From Tolypothrix sp. FACHB-123 (GTDB lineage: Bacteria; Cyanobacteriota; Cyanobacteriia; Cyanobacteriales; Nostocaceae): 64,000 bases of DNA. The stretch is taken from the NCBI RefSeq assembly GCF_014697075.1, contig NZ_JACJRE010000041.1:1-64000 (forward strand), given 5' to 3'. Below the pieces are notes generated by a model. It made no database searches. It saw nothing but the letters and a program-made list of their open reading frames with translations, and was not told where the DNA came from. Numbering within the stretch: the first letter of the stretch is position 1; each line of letters begins with the position of its first letter. Shown here in pieces: positions 36,154 through 44,290 of the stretch. Both the position numbers and the translations under genes were made by a program.

Positions 36154-37104
36154 CTATTTTTTTGATAGTGCACCTAAACCTTCAAAAGTGCCACATGCAC
36201 CTTGCCAACGCACATAAGCAGCATGGCTCTTCCAAGGTTGATAATTAAGAAACGCTTTTACTTTTCTAGGTAGAACACTCCAACGGTAAATTTTCTTCCA
36301 AGGGCGGATACTATGTGCGTTTAAAACTTGAATCCATGAAAGTGATGAAGCATAGTTCAGCCGAGCAAGGTAATCTTTGGTTAGGCGATTAGCAGAAATT
36401 AAGTGAGATAGTTGTAATTGAGGGAAGTAACCAACTCCCCAACCTGCATCTAATAGTGTGAGGTTAATGTCGCAGTCTCCTCCAGATTGCAAATTTTTAC
36501 CTGTTCGGTCTAAAGACATCCTGGTAATGTCTTTCAAAAGACTATCAACATAAAATTTAGCTGCCTTTATGCTTAAGGCCATTCCTGCGCCAATTGGTGC
36601 AAATGATGGATGTTGCTTTTCTCCAATAGATGCTTGATTGTAAAAATAAATCTGGATTTCTTCACCTAAATCTCGTAGTGCTAAACAAACCCAAAAATCT
36701 TTTACCCAAGGTTCTGGTTCAATTTCAAACTCTGGTAATGATTTTCCACCAATTGCTCCTAACTTAGGATTATTTTGGAAAATATTAATTACTTTCTCCA
36801 GATAATCAGGAGAGAGAACATTATCATCATCGACAAATACCAAATAATTGCCCTGGCTATTTTTAATTCCTGCTATTCTTGCTCTTGTTAAGCCTAAATG
36901 TTCCTCTCTAATAATTCTTGTGGAAGAATGCCAGGAGAAATCAAAACTAGGGACATATTTATGGTCTGGTGTCAAATTATCTATTACTATCAGTTCCCAG
37001 TTTTCTTGAGCCAAAGTCTGTTGCTTTAAAGCACAAAGGGTTCTTTGCAAACGGATCTGATTAGGGTTATGGGTAGGAATAATTACAGAAATCAGAGGAT
37101 TCAT
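36154..37104 (-). CDS. family 2 glycosyltransferase
   Basis: A 316-residue GT-A enzyme with SVIIPTHNPNQIRLQRTLCA at the N-terminus, LIVIDN near residue 35, YLVFVDDDNVLSPDYLEK near residue 85 (DXD-type motif), and GGDCDINLTLLDAGWGVGYF near residue 210. The last is the region typical of cyanobacterial glycosyltransferases of the HpsE type. The ATG at 37104 is preferred over 37116 because it begins just before the conserved strand. Specificity is unknown. Confidence 0.88.
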   Translation of the reverse strand: MNPLISVIIPTHNPNQIRLQRTLCALKQQTLAQENWELIVIDNLTPDHKYVPSFDFSWHSSTRIIREEHLGLTRARIAGIKNSQGNYLVFVDDDNVLSPDYLEKVINIFQNNPKLGAIGGKSLPEFEIEPEPWVKDFWVCLALRDLGEEIQIYFYNQASIGEKQHPSFAPIGAGMALSIKAAKFYVDSLLKDITRMSLDRTGKNLQSGGDCDINLTLLDAGWGVGYFPQLQLSHLISANRLTKDYLARLNYASSLSWIQVLNAHSIRPWKKIYRWSVLPRKVKAFLNYQPWKSHAAYVRWQGACGTFEGLGALSKK

Positions 37105-37116
37105 AATCCAATACAA

Positions 37117-37262
37117 TTCTTATTAAATTAATTAATTTTAAACAAGAGATTTTTTCTTTTTATATATAAAAAAATAAATTCAAAATCCAAAATTTTAATA
37201 AATCTTTAAAATGTGATATTTTAATAAATTCTTAAGTTACTTAAAATTAAAAACTAACATTT
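37117..37262. other. very AT-rich spacer
   Basis: Almost pure A and T between two genes of the glycan locus. No gene, hairpin or repeat is visible. Confidence 0.5.
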
Positions 37263-38402
37263 TTACTTTTTTAAAAAAGTAAATTGTATATTTTTCATGC
37301 TAAGACAAGGCTTTTCAATTAAATGCCAGCTTGCTATTGAAACAGCTAGAGTGAAAAACAAAGACATCATAAAATAAATACTAAAACTGTAGTGATTTAA
37401 TTTAAAACTTGTTAAAGTTTGTTGAATAGGATAGCTATATATATATAGCCCATAGGAATAATCGCCCTTCAGAGCTTTTTCAAATTTATTAAAAGGTAGA
37501 TGAACTGCTAGCCAAAAAATTAAATAAGGAAAAGCAAAAACACAAATTAAGTCGTGAGGTAGTACAGTAATTCCCAAGAAAATTAATATGGATACTATAA
37601 CGACTAGAGGCTTTGAAGTAATATCTACTTTGTCTTTATATAGAAAGAACAAAGAGCCAGACATAAAATATAAAACCAGCCTTTTATTTTTCCAGTTATT
37701 GATTCCATTTTGGGCATAAAATGCTAGATAAGGTAATGATGAAAACCAATAATTAGTACTAGGAATAATAATTTGCAATATATAAATAGCAAAAATTAAG
37801 CAAAATATAAATAAGAATAAGTCTTTCTTTTTAGATAAAAATCCTATAATCCCTAAAAAAGGTACTAAAGTATAACATATTACTTCTAACCATAGAGTCC
37901 AAAGAGAACCATTCAAATCAATAGGCCAAGGGTTAGCTTCAAAAATATTTGATATTCCTATTTGCTTTCTAGGATTAAACAAATTAGCGTAGATATATGT
38001 AAATGGGCTATTATTTGTTGTTGCAAAATATTGTCCTAATGAACCGTCATTCGTATGAATAATTACTAAGGGGCAAATAATTATTGCAGTTATACTTAGA
38101 CAGATCCATAGCCCAGGATAAATGCGAAGGAATCGATGCCAAGCATAACGAATCAATGAAGTTGATTTTAAATAACTGCTTGTAATAAGAAAACCACTTA
38201 AAATAAAAAAAACTTCAACTGCTATAGATCCTGGAATTTCATTAAAAATCATCAGTGGTTTTTGATCAAATCCTCCAAGTGGAAAACAATGAGTAAATAT
38301 CACTAAGATTGCTGCTACAAATCTAATAAAGCCTAAGCTATTACTTTTGGGATTAAAAACATTTGAAAATGCTGTCATAAATAAACTTTTCTTTGAGACC
38401 AA
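37263..38402 (-). CDS. OafA-type acyltransferase 3
   Basis: A 379-residue polytopic membrane acyltransferase 3 of the OafA group, which O-acetylates surface glycans. The catalytic histidine lies in VAAILVIFTHCFPLGGF near residue 37. GSIAVEVFFILSGFLITSSY (near residue 58) and WHRFLRIYPGLWICL are the family's conserved blocks. About ten hydrophobic helices are visible and it is complete, unlike the other two family members in this locus. An ATG at 38378 is an alternative start, closer to the family consensus. Confidence 0.88.
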   Translation of the reverse strand: MVSKKSLFMTAFSNVFNPKSNSLGFIRFVAAILVIFTHCFPLGGFDQKPLMIFNEIPGSIAVEVFFILSGFLITSSYLKSTSLIRYAWHRFLRIYPGLWICLSITAIIICPLVIIHTNDGSLGQYFATTNNSPFTYIYANLFNPRKQIGISNIFEANPWPIDLNGSLWTLWLEVICYTLVPFLGIIGFLSKKKDLFLFIFCLIFAIYILQIIIPSTNYWFSSLPYLAFYAQNGINNWKNKRLVLYFMSGSLFFLYKDKVDITSKPLVVIVSILIFLGITVLPHDLICVFAFPYLIFWLAVHLPFNKFEKALKGDYSYGLYIYSYPIQQTLTSFKLNHYSFSIYFMMSLFFTLAVSIASWHLIEKPCLSMKNIQFTFLKK

Positions 38403-38409
38403 TGTAAAT

Positions 38410-38976
38410 TTATAAACGTTCCTTAATAACTCGAGCAGGAACTCCTACAGCAATAGAGTAAGGAGGTAAATCTTTAGTAACTACGGCACCTGCACCTACG
38501 ACACATCCATCTCCTATAGTTACCCCTCCCAAGATCGTGACACCAGCACTGAGCCAAACATCTTCTCCAATGGTTACTGGCAACATAATATCTGGGCAGG
38601 AGCGAATTCTAGTTTTTCTATCAGAAATTGTATGGTTTGAAGAGATAATACGACAGTGCATAGCAATTAGGCTATCTTTGCCAATTTTGACACCGCCATG
38701 TCCATAAATTACTGCATAAGGACCAAAATAAACGTTTTCTCCAATATCTATATTTCCACCCCAACATTCCAATGTTACTCCATGAGATAGCTGCGTTTTC
38801 GCTCGAATTTTAATTTTTCCACGGTTGCCTTTTGAGTATCCTAAAGATGTGACGACATTTGCGCTTATTAAGCATGAATAATCTATTTCTACGCCAAATA
38901 CCCTCAACAAAAATAATCGCCATTTTTGTTGAATTACCTGTATTTTTAGCCAAATGTTCTTAAATATATTTATCAT
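38410..38976 (-). CDS. hexapeptide-repeat acetyltransferase
   Basis: A 188-residue left-handed beta-helix acetyltransferase. The hexapeptide repeats run from about residue 55 to 170 (VTLECWGGNIDIGENVYFG, VTIGEDVWLSAGVTILGG, VTIGDGCVVGAGAVVTKDLP), with the acceptor histidine in RIISSNHTISDR near residue 115 and the family ending YSIAVGVPARVIKERL. It probably acetylates a sugar of the locus product. It lies 7 bases before the next acyltransferase gene and 17 bases after the ABC ATPase. Confidence 0.88.
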   Translation of the reverse strand: MINIFKNIWLKIQVIQQKWRLFLLRVFGVEIDYSCLISANVVTSLGYSKGNRGKIKIRAKTQLSHGVTLECWGGNIDIGENVYFGPYAVIYGHGGVKIGKDSLIAMHCRIISSNHTISDRKTRIRSCPDIMLPVTIGEDVWLSAGVTILGGVTIGDGCVVGAGAVVTKDLPPYSIAVGVPARVIKERL

Positions 38977-38993
38977 TAAAAACTCATCAAAAA

Positions 38994-40244
38994 TTAACCT
39001 TTAACAATATTTATATTTTCCATAATAGGTGCTAAATGCCATTGTCCATAAATTTTAAATGGACCAATAAAGTCTGGAGATAAACCTTGTGGTAACACAT
39101 CTAGAGAAATAAAATCAAAGGCAATCGCATCTAGTTTAGAATCGTAGTTTTGGTTTTTTTCTCCTAGCCAGATAGAAAGCTTGTAGCTCCCTGAATGTAA
39201 GGGTAAGTTTTTAACAAGCAAGGTAGCGATGCCAGATTTTAGACATTGAGGTTTAAAATCAGGATCTAGCCAAGTATTCGTTCCAAATAATGGAATACCG
39301 TGAATACTGTATACTACAATTCCAACTAAAGGAGGATCAAGTACCCAAGGAGAAGTAAAGTGTACCTTTACGCAGAGATCTCCTTTTTCTAAAGCATTTT
39401 GATCAATCTCTACTTTCCAAATGCTTGGTGAATCTATTTTTGTCTGAGAAACAAAGTTGAACTTATTAAGTTCGCTAGTATAAAGGCTAAGCGCTTGAAT
39501 GCTAGTTGTATTTGCTTTTAAATTTCCTTTTTCTAGAAATAAGCCTCGGTCACAAAGATTAGCTATAGCACTACTATTATGGCTAACGAATATAATGGTT
39601 CGTCCTTGAGTACTAACTTCTTGCATTTTCCCTAAACATTTCTTTTGAAATTGAGCATCTCCTACTGCTAATACCTCATCTACTACTAAAATTTCTGGTT
39701 CCAGATGAGCAGCTACCGCAAATGCCAATCTCACATACATACCTGAAGAATACCGCTTGACTGGCGTATCTAAAAACTTGGCAATTTCTGCAAAATCAAC
39801 AATCTCATCAAACTTACGTTTAATCTCTACCTTACTCATCCCCAAAATTGCACCATTGAGGTAGATATTTTCTCTCCCAGTTAACTCTGGGTGAAATCCT
39901 GTACCTACTTCTAACAAACTAGCAACTCTTCCTTTAATTTTGATGCTTCCTTCTGTAGGTTCTGTAATCCGACTTAAAACTTTTAATAACGTAGATTTTC
40001 CTGCACCATTACGTCCAATAATTCCAACTCTGTCGCCCTGCTTAATCTCAAATGAGACATCTTTTAGTGCCCAAAATTCCTCTTGGGAATTTAACATTTT
40101 TGATGTTTTATTGTAAAAAGGGCTAATTAGTACTTTAGCTTTATTAGCAATTACATCCCTTAGCGCAGTGTAGCGTTCTTGCTGCTGATGACCAATAATA
40201 TATTTTTTACTTAAATTTTCAACTCGAATAACAGTGTCAGACAT
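38994..40244 (-). CDS. wzt: polysaccharide ABC exporter ATP-binding protein (Wzt)
   Basis: A 416-residue ABC ATPase of the TagH/Wzt type that drives export of a completed lipid-linked polysaccharide. Walker A GIIGRNGAGKSTLL lies near residue 75, signature YSSGMYVRLAFAVA near residue 165, and Walker B PEILVVDEVLAVGD near residue 185. The extra C-terminal domain of 170 residues (from about 245) resembles the Wzt carbohydrate-binding domain, which in other species recognises the modified end of the glycan. It lies downstream of the permease gene, with which it forms the exporter. Confidence 0.93.
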   Translation of the reverse strand: MSDTVIRVENLSKKYIIGHQQQERYTALRDVIANKAKVLISPFYNKTSKMLNSQEEFWALKDVSFEIKQGDRVGIIGRNGAGKSTLLKVLSRITEPTEGSIKIKGRVASLLEVGTGFHPELTGRENIYLNGAILGMSKVEIKRKFDEIVDFAEIAKFLDTPVKRYSSGMYVRLAFAVAAHLEPEILVVDEVLAVGDAQFQKKCLGKMQEVSTQGRTIIFVSHNSSAIANLCDRGLFLEKGNLKANTTSIQALSLYTSELNKFNFVSQTKIDSPSIWKVEIDQNALEKGDLCVKVHFTSPWVLDPPLVGIVVYSIHGIPLFGTNTWLDPDFKPQCLKSGIATLLVKNLPLHSGSYKLSIWLGEKNQNYDSKLDAIAFDFISLDVLPQGLSPDFIGPFKIYGQWHLAPIMENINIVKG

Positions 40245-40299
40245 TAGTTCTTTAGTTGATCACAATAGTGTTGTGCTTAATCGAGAATTCAGTAAGAAT

Positions 40300-41124
40300 C
40301 TAAATTACATCGGCAAATGTCCTTTCCATTTTGCGAAAATACCAAATTCCAGTGACGAAGATTAACATTACTATTCCGATAGATAGGTAAAAGCCAGGTA
40401 AATATAGCTTAGATTCACCCCCTAAAATAGCCCAGCGAAAACCATCAATTACTCCTACCATTGGGTTTAGGGAGTAGAGTAAGCGCCACTGTTCGGGCAC
40501 AATGCTGCTACTAAATCCTACAGGTGAAATATAAAGACCAAATTGGACAATAAACGGCACAATATAACGAAAGTCGCGGTACTTGACATTCAACGAAGCC
40601 AGCCATAACCCAGCACCCATTGAAGCAGCAAAAGCGATCGCAATAAATAGAGGTAGTGTCAAAATTCGCCAACTGGGGACAAAGTTATACCAAGCCATCA
40701 ACCCCAACAAAATCATACCAGATATCAAAAAGTCTACAAAACTCACTACAACTGCACTTGTTGGCACTACTAAGCGCGGAAAGTAAACTTTAGAAATTAA
40801 ATTAGCATTACTAATTAAACTATTACTGCATTCTGAAAGGGAATTTGCGAAGAACTGCCAAGGCAACATCGCCGAAAAAACTAGAATTGGATAAGGCGCA
40901 CCCTGGGAAGGTAACTTAGCTAATTGTCCAAATACAACTGTAAATACAACCATTGTGAGAAACGGACGAATTAATGCCCAAACAATCCCAATTGCTGTTT
41001 GCTTGTACCGCACTAAAATATCTCGCCATGCGAGGAAGTAAAATAGCTCTCGATAGCGCCATAAGTCTTTCCAATATTGCTTTTCTGTGCGTCCAGCTTC
41101 AATTACTAAATGTGAATCTTTCAT
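40300..41124 (-). CDS. wzm: polysaccharide ABC exporter permease (Wzm)
   Basis: A 274-residue ABC-2 type permease with six predicted membrane helices. The N-terminal amphipathic stretch LWRYRELFYFLAWRDILVRYK and IGIVWALIRPFLTMVVFTVV are typical of Wzm/TagG transporters, as is GLYISPVGFSSSIVPEQWRL near residue 195. It pairs with Wzt to move an undecaprenyl-linked glycan across the inner membrane. The ATG at 41124 lies 2 bases after the gmd stop, so these genes are surely co-transcribed. An in-frame TTG at 41130 was rejected. Confidence 0.93.
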   Translation of the reverse strand: MKDSHLVIEAGRTEKQYWKDLWRYRELFYFLAWRDILVRYKQTAIGIVWALIRPFLTMVVFTVVFGQLAKLPSQGAPYPILVFSAMLPWQFFANSLSECSNSLISNANLISKVYFPRLVVPTSAVVVSFVDFLISGMILLGLMAWYNFVPSWRILTLPLFIAIAFAASMGAGLWLASLNVKYRDFRYIVPFIVQFGLYISPVGFSSSIVPEQWRLLYSLNPMVGVIDGFRWAILGGESKLYLPGFYLSIGIVMLIFVTGIWYFRKMERTFADVI

Positions 41125-41126
41125 TG

Positions 41127-42089
41127 TCAAGACTTAGCTAACCTCGCTTCTACCATCATCTGTACTACATCTTTCATCTTGTATTTTGCTTGCCATCTTA
41201 GTTGATTTTCTGCCTTAGCAGGATTACCTCTACCCACTTCTAAATCTGTAGGGCGGAGCAAGCTATTATCTATCACCAGATGTTCGCGCCAATCTAAATT
41301 TAATGATGCAAATGCTGCTGAGACAAAATCTTCTAGGGAAGTGCTTTCTCCTGTGGCAATGACATAATCATCGGGCTGTTCTCGCTGCAACATTAAATAC
41401 ATCGCTTCAACATATTCTGGTGCCCAACCCCAGTCACGCTGAATTTGCATGTTTCCTAAATAAAGTTGTTCCTTACTACCTTGGGCAATTCGACAAGCAG
41501 CCGCAACAATTTTTTGTGTCACAAATCTTTCTGGGCGCAGGGGAGATTCATGATTAAACAAAATCCCTGAGCAAGCAAATAAACCGTAAGCTTCGCGGTA
41601 GTTTGCAACTTCCCAAAATGCCGTGGCTTTGGCGACAGCATAGGGACTGCGGGGACGAAATGGTGTGGTTTCATTGGCGGCTGTGTCGCCAGTATCGCCA
41701 AAACTTTCACTAGAACCAGCATTGTAAAGCTTGATGGGCTTACCCAAAAAGCGAATGGCTTCTAATAAGTTGAGGGTTCCAGTGGCTATACTTTCTAAAG
41801 TTTCCACTGGTTGTCCAAAGGATAAACCTACTGAACTTTGTCCAGCTAAGTTGTAGATTTCATCGGGTTGGATTTTTGTTAGTACCTGCAACACGCTGCG
41901 GAAGTCAGTTAAAGCCATTGACTCTAGCTTTACCTGCTCGCGAATTCCTAAGTAAACCAAATTTGAGAATGGGGAAATCTGTGCATCTCGCGAAGTACCG
42001 CAGACTGTATAGCCTTGATTGAGCAGTAACTGCGCCAGGTAGGCTCCATCTTGACCTGATATTCCACAAATTAGGGCTTTTTTCATCAA
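41127..42089 (-). CDS. gmd: GDP-mannose 4,6-dehydratase
   Basis: A 320-residue short-chain dehydrogenase-fold enzyme that makes GDP-4-keto-6-deoxymannose, the precursor of fucose, rhamnose and perosamine. The NADP-binding ALICGISGQDGAYLAQLLLN is at the N-terminus. The catalytic YxxxK is in PRSPYAVAKATAFWEVANYR near residue 150, with the family's FNHESPLRPERFVTQKI and NMQIQRDWGWAPEYVEAMYL further on. It shows that the locus glycan contains a 6-deoxyhexose. No fucose synthase or reductase gene is seen in the window. A second ATG at 42086 is equally possible. Confidence 0.93.
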   Translation of the reverse strand: MMKKALICGISGQDGAYLAQLLLNQGYTVCGTSRDAQISPFSNLVYLGIREQVKLESMALTDFRSVLQVLTKIQPDEIYNLAGQSSVGLSFGQPVETLESIATGTLNLLEAIRFLGKPIKLYNAGSSESFGDTGDTAANETTPFRPRSPYAVAKATAFWEVANYREAYGLFACSGILFNHESPLRPERFVTQKIVAAACRIAQGSKEQLYLGNMQIQRDWGWAPEYVEAMYLMLQREQPDDYVIATGESTSLEDFVSAAFASLNLDWREHLVIDNSLLRPTDLEVGRGNPAKAENQLRWQAKYKMKDVVQMMVEARLAKS

Positions 42090-42121
42090 TTGGTTGACGG
42101 TTGATGGTTGACGGTTGACTG
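42088..42121. repeat. short tandem repeat, GGTTGAC family
   Basis: Four copies of GGTTGACG/GGTTGATG (the complement of the GTCAACC family) lie immediately upstream of the gmd start, in its 5' leader. Confidence 0.7.
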
Positions 42122-42220
42122 TAGGTAAACCAGTTTATTGAAAGCACCCGGAGGTGACGGCGATTTTGAAAACAAGCCCTAGATATCTACTTCTACAACT
42201 GCACTCTGATTGCAAACTCA

Positions 42221-42252
42221 ATAGGGACACAAAAATTTGTTTGTGTCCCTAT
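42221..42252 (-). terminator. hairpin between unknown gene and gmd
   Basis: A 13-bp stem (ATAGGGACACAAA and its complement) with a 6-base loop. It lies downstream of the 120-residue unknown gene and upstream of gmd on the minus strand. There is no strong T-run after it, so it may be an attenuating or processing hairpin. Confidence 0.6.
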
Positions 42253-42310
42253 ATCCCTATAGCAGGTTGTTGAATATTAATGATGGCTTGTTGTAAGCTC
42301 TGTCTAGACT

Positions 42311-42673
42311 TTATGCGGATATTGATTTACTCACTTTGCGAGTATTCCGCTTGCGATCGCGCTTCCGCACACCTCCAGCCATTTGATATTCATCGCTATT
42401 TTTACCGTACTTTGAAGCTACGCCGGCTAACATTCTCTCGCAGAGTTCTGCAAGCATTTTCTCGGTTTCTGCAACCATATTGCGTGTCTGATCGACCGTA
42501 GACAAAGCTGTGTTGTATGCTTCTAATTGCTGCCGTGTATCTTCAATCACTTCGGAAAATGATTCAACTGTTAGCCCATTTCCCAAATCAAGGGAGGTAT
42601 CAATTGATTTCAAAGCAGCCATTCTAATTTGAGCTTTATCAAGAATTGCAGAACTCCGTTTTGCTCTGGACAT
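42311..42673 (-). CDS. hypothetical basic coiled-coil protein
   Basis: A 120-residue protein of unknown function. The middle (about residues 40-90, for example VIEDTRQQLEAYNTAL) is a likely coiled coil. The end (GGVRKRDRKRNTRKVSKS) is strongly basic and could bind nucleic acid. The ATG at 42673 gives MSRAKRSSAIL; the longer frame from 42712 is less likely. It precedes gmd on the same strand, with a hairpin between, and its tie to glycan synthesis is unclear. I do not recognise a family. Confidence 0.7.
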   Translation of the reverse strand: MSRAKRSSAILDKAQIRMAALKSIDTSLDLGNGLTVESFSEVIEDTRQQLEAYNTALSTVDQTRNMVAETEKMLAELCERMLAGVASKYGKNSDEYQMAGGVRKRDRKRNTRKVSKSISA

Positions 42674-42904
42674 ATGAGTTGTATGTATCAATGTTCTAAA
42701 CGATACACACAAAATAACCTACGTCTGAGCTAGACGAAACCAGTGTTAACAAGGAATGCAGCTATATCAAATTTTCACAATATTTGGGTAAATTCCCTAA
42801 TTTATTGCAGAATAATTGATTTTACGGCATAAAGCGGACAGTCTTTCTGTTCTAGATATTCATGTTAGGGACTTCCAAGTAAGAAAATATCCCATTGCTA
42901 TTGT

Positions 42905-42970
42905 TGTACGGGCGGGTTTAACCGACATATCTGTTAGGAGCGTGAATATCTCACAAAACCCGCCCCTACA
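42905..42970. repeat. MITE-like palindromic element, copy 3
   Basis: The third copy begins TGTACGGGCGGGTTTAA and ends AAAACCCGCCCCTACA. The ends match copies 1 and 2; the interior is more divergent. It lies beside GTTAACAGTCAACAG repeats at 42972-43002, just as copies 1 and 2 lie beside ACTGAC or AGTCAG repeats. Confidence 0.72.
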
Positions 42971-42971
42971 G

Positions 42972-43002
42972 ACGGTTCACGGTTAACAGTCAACAGTTAA
43001 CA
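42972..43002. repeat. short tandem repeat, GTTAACAGTCAACAG
   Basis: Four copies of GT(T/C)AACAG or a close variant abut MITE-like copy 3. Confidence 0.65.
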
Positions 43003-43088
43003 GCGCCGCACTGAGCTTGATGTCCTAATCTATCTGGCTACGGCTATAGTTGCCAAAATCGTCATCAAATCTGTAAATGAGTTGATCG

Positions 43089-43385
43089 AATCGATAAATG
43101 CTTATGTCTAATCAAATTAGATTGAAACAAAACTTTTAAACGTATCCATCGAATCGATAAATGCTTATGTCTAATTAAATTAGACTTAAACAAAACTTAT
43201 TAATGCTTTGGTCTAATCGAATTAGCTTGAAACAAAACTTTTAAACGTATTCATCAAATCGATAAATACTTATGTCTAATTAAATTAGACTTAAACAAAA
43301 CTTATTAATGCTTTGGTCTAATCGAATTAGGCTTAAACAAAACTTATGAATGAATCCATCAAATCGATAAATACTTTGTTTCTTG
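43089..43385. repeat. tandem array with 63/42-bp periods and palindromic core
   Basis: The core GTCTAATYRAATTAG (mostly 8-bp arms around one base) followed by YTKAAACAAAACTT occurs five times, starting at 43106, 43169, 43211, 43274 and 43316. The periods are 63, 42, 63 and 42 bases, all multiples of 21. The long unit contains an extra 21-bp block around CGAATCGAT. Copies differ by single bases. No open frame spans the array on either strand. It lies between two genes of unknown function. It is not CRISPR: the spacers are themselves repeated. Confidence 0.85.
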
Positions 43386-43492
43386 CAAGTATCCTCATCT
43401 AATAACAGACTTTGCAGGTGTCATTTTGGTCGAAGCGAATTATATTTAAAGCTTTTGCTTCGTTCAGAACGACAGATGTTTGAGTTTTTGCA

Positions 43493-43933
43493 TTAGCTGA
43501 TAAACCGAAAATCAAGAATGCTGCGATGATCCATCATCCGGGACTGTCTTGTTGTGAACTCGCTGACAGTGGGATTTTTGTGGGGATGAATGACGCCGGT
43601 TGCTTGTTCCCAAAGTTCTGCTGGTGCTAGAGATAATTCATAAGTCGCGTCGCGTTTACGAATGTGGTACCACTTGGTTTGTTGGCATTCTTCACACCAA
43701 AAAGCTTCTAACCATTCACCTTGTAACGGAACCGCAGTTTTGGCTGCTACTAACATTAAAGCTTCTCGTCGCTTCACCCCCCTTTGTTGTAACTGTCCTG
43801 CTCGTTCAGCAAATAACCCGTATTTTTGACTCACACTATTCATGTAGCAGTTATGTACGGGACAATATATAGCTCGTCGTTTGGAACGTTTTCGATTTCG
43901 ATCACACCTTCTCTGCACTTCGGCCCTCCGCAT
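43493..43933 (-). CDS. hypothetical small zinc-ribbon-like protein
   Basis: A 146-residue protein with a highly basic N-terminus (RRAEVQRRCDRNRKRSKRRA) and two cysteine pairs, CPVHNC near residue 24 and CEEC near residue 78, which could bind zinc as a split ribbon. The phrase QQTKWYHIRKRDATYELSLA follows the second pair. I do not recognise a named family. It is read toward the tandem array, with no close partner. A DNA- or RNA-binding role is only a guess from composition. Confidence 0.72.
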   Translation of the reverse strand: MRRAEVQRRCDRNRKRSKRRAIYCPVHNCYMNSVSQKYGLFAERAGQLQQRGVKRREALMLVAAKTAVPLQGEWLEAFWCEECQQTKWYHIRKRDATYELSLAPAELWEQATGVIHPHKNPTVSEFTTRQSRMMDHRSILDFRFIS

Positions 43934-43939
43934 CAGTAA

Positions 43940-44110
43940 AAATCAAATAGATTACAAGAAGGTTGCGTTGAAGGGACTGAGATCTTAAAGACCATCAAAG
44001 CCCACTTCTATCATCAACAACAGTTATTGGGTTTTAAAAGAAACAGTGATGAACCAGTACAAGTTCTAGGGAACATGCATAAAGTTCGTTTTCTTTGGCA
44101 GCAGATATAA
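43940..44110 (+). other. possible short coding remnant in an intergenic region
   Basis: The 357-base gap 43934-44290 holds no full gene. On the plus strand a frame without a start reads LQEGCVEGTEILKTIKAHFY, then GFKRNSDEPVQVLGNMHKVR, to a TAA near 44110. The composition looks protein-like, but it is only about 55 codons and could be chance. Confidence 0.3.
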
Positions 44111-44290
44111 GTAATTCTGCTGAGGAATAAATTTCATTTACCAGCTTACACAACATCGCTCATAGAGTTAGCTGGGCAAAAAGGTAGGCGCACTTAGTTT
44201 ATATAGCTGCCATTTTTAATTGTCAAGCCAACAGTGAAGATAAATTAATACAAGTTTGGGAATAAGTCAGAGCGATCGCACTCACACACT

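Noticed and set aside
43089-43385. CRISPR array
   Set aside because: The spacing alternates between 63 and 42 bases and the 'spacers' are themselves repeated copies. No cas genes lie nearby.
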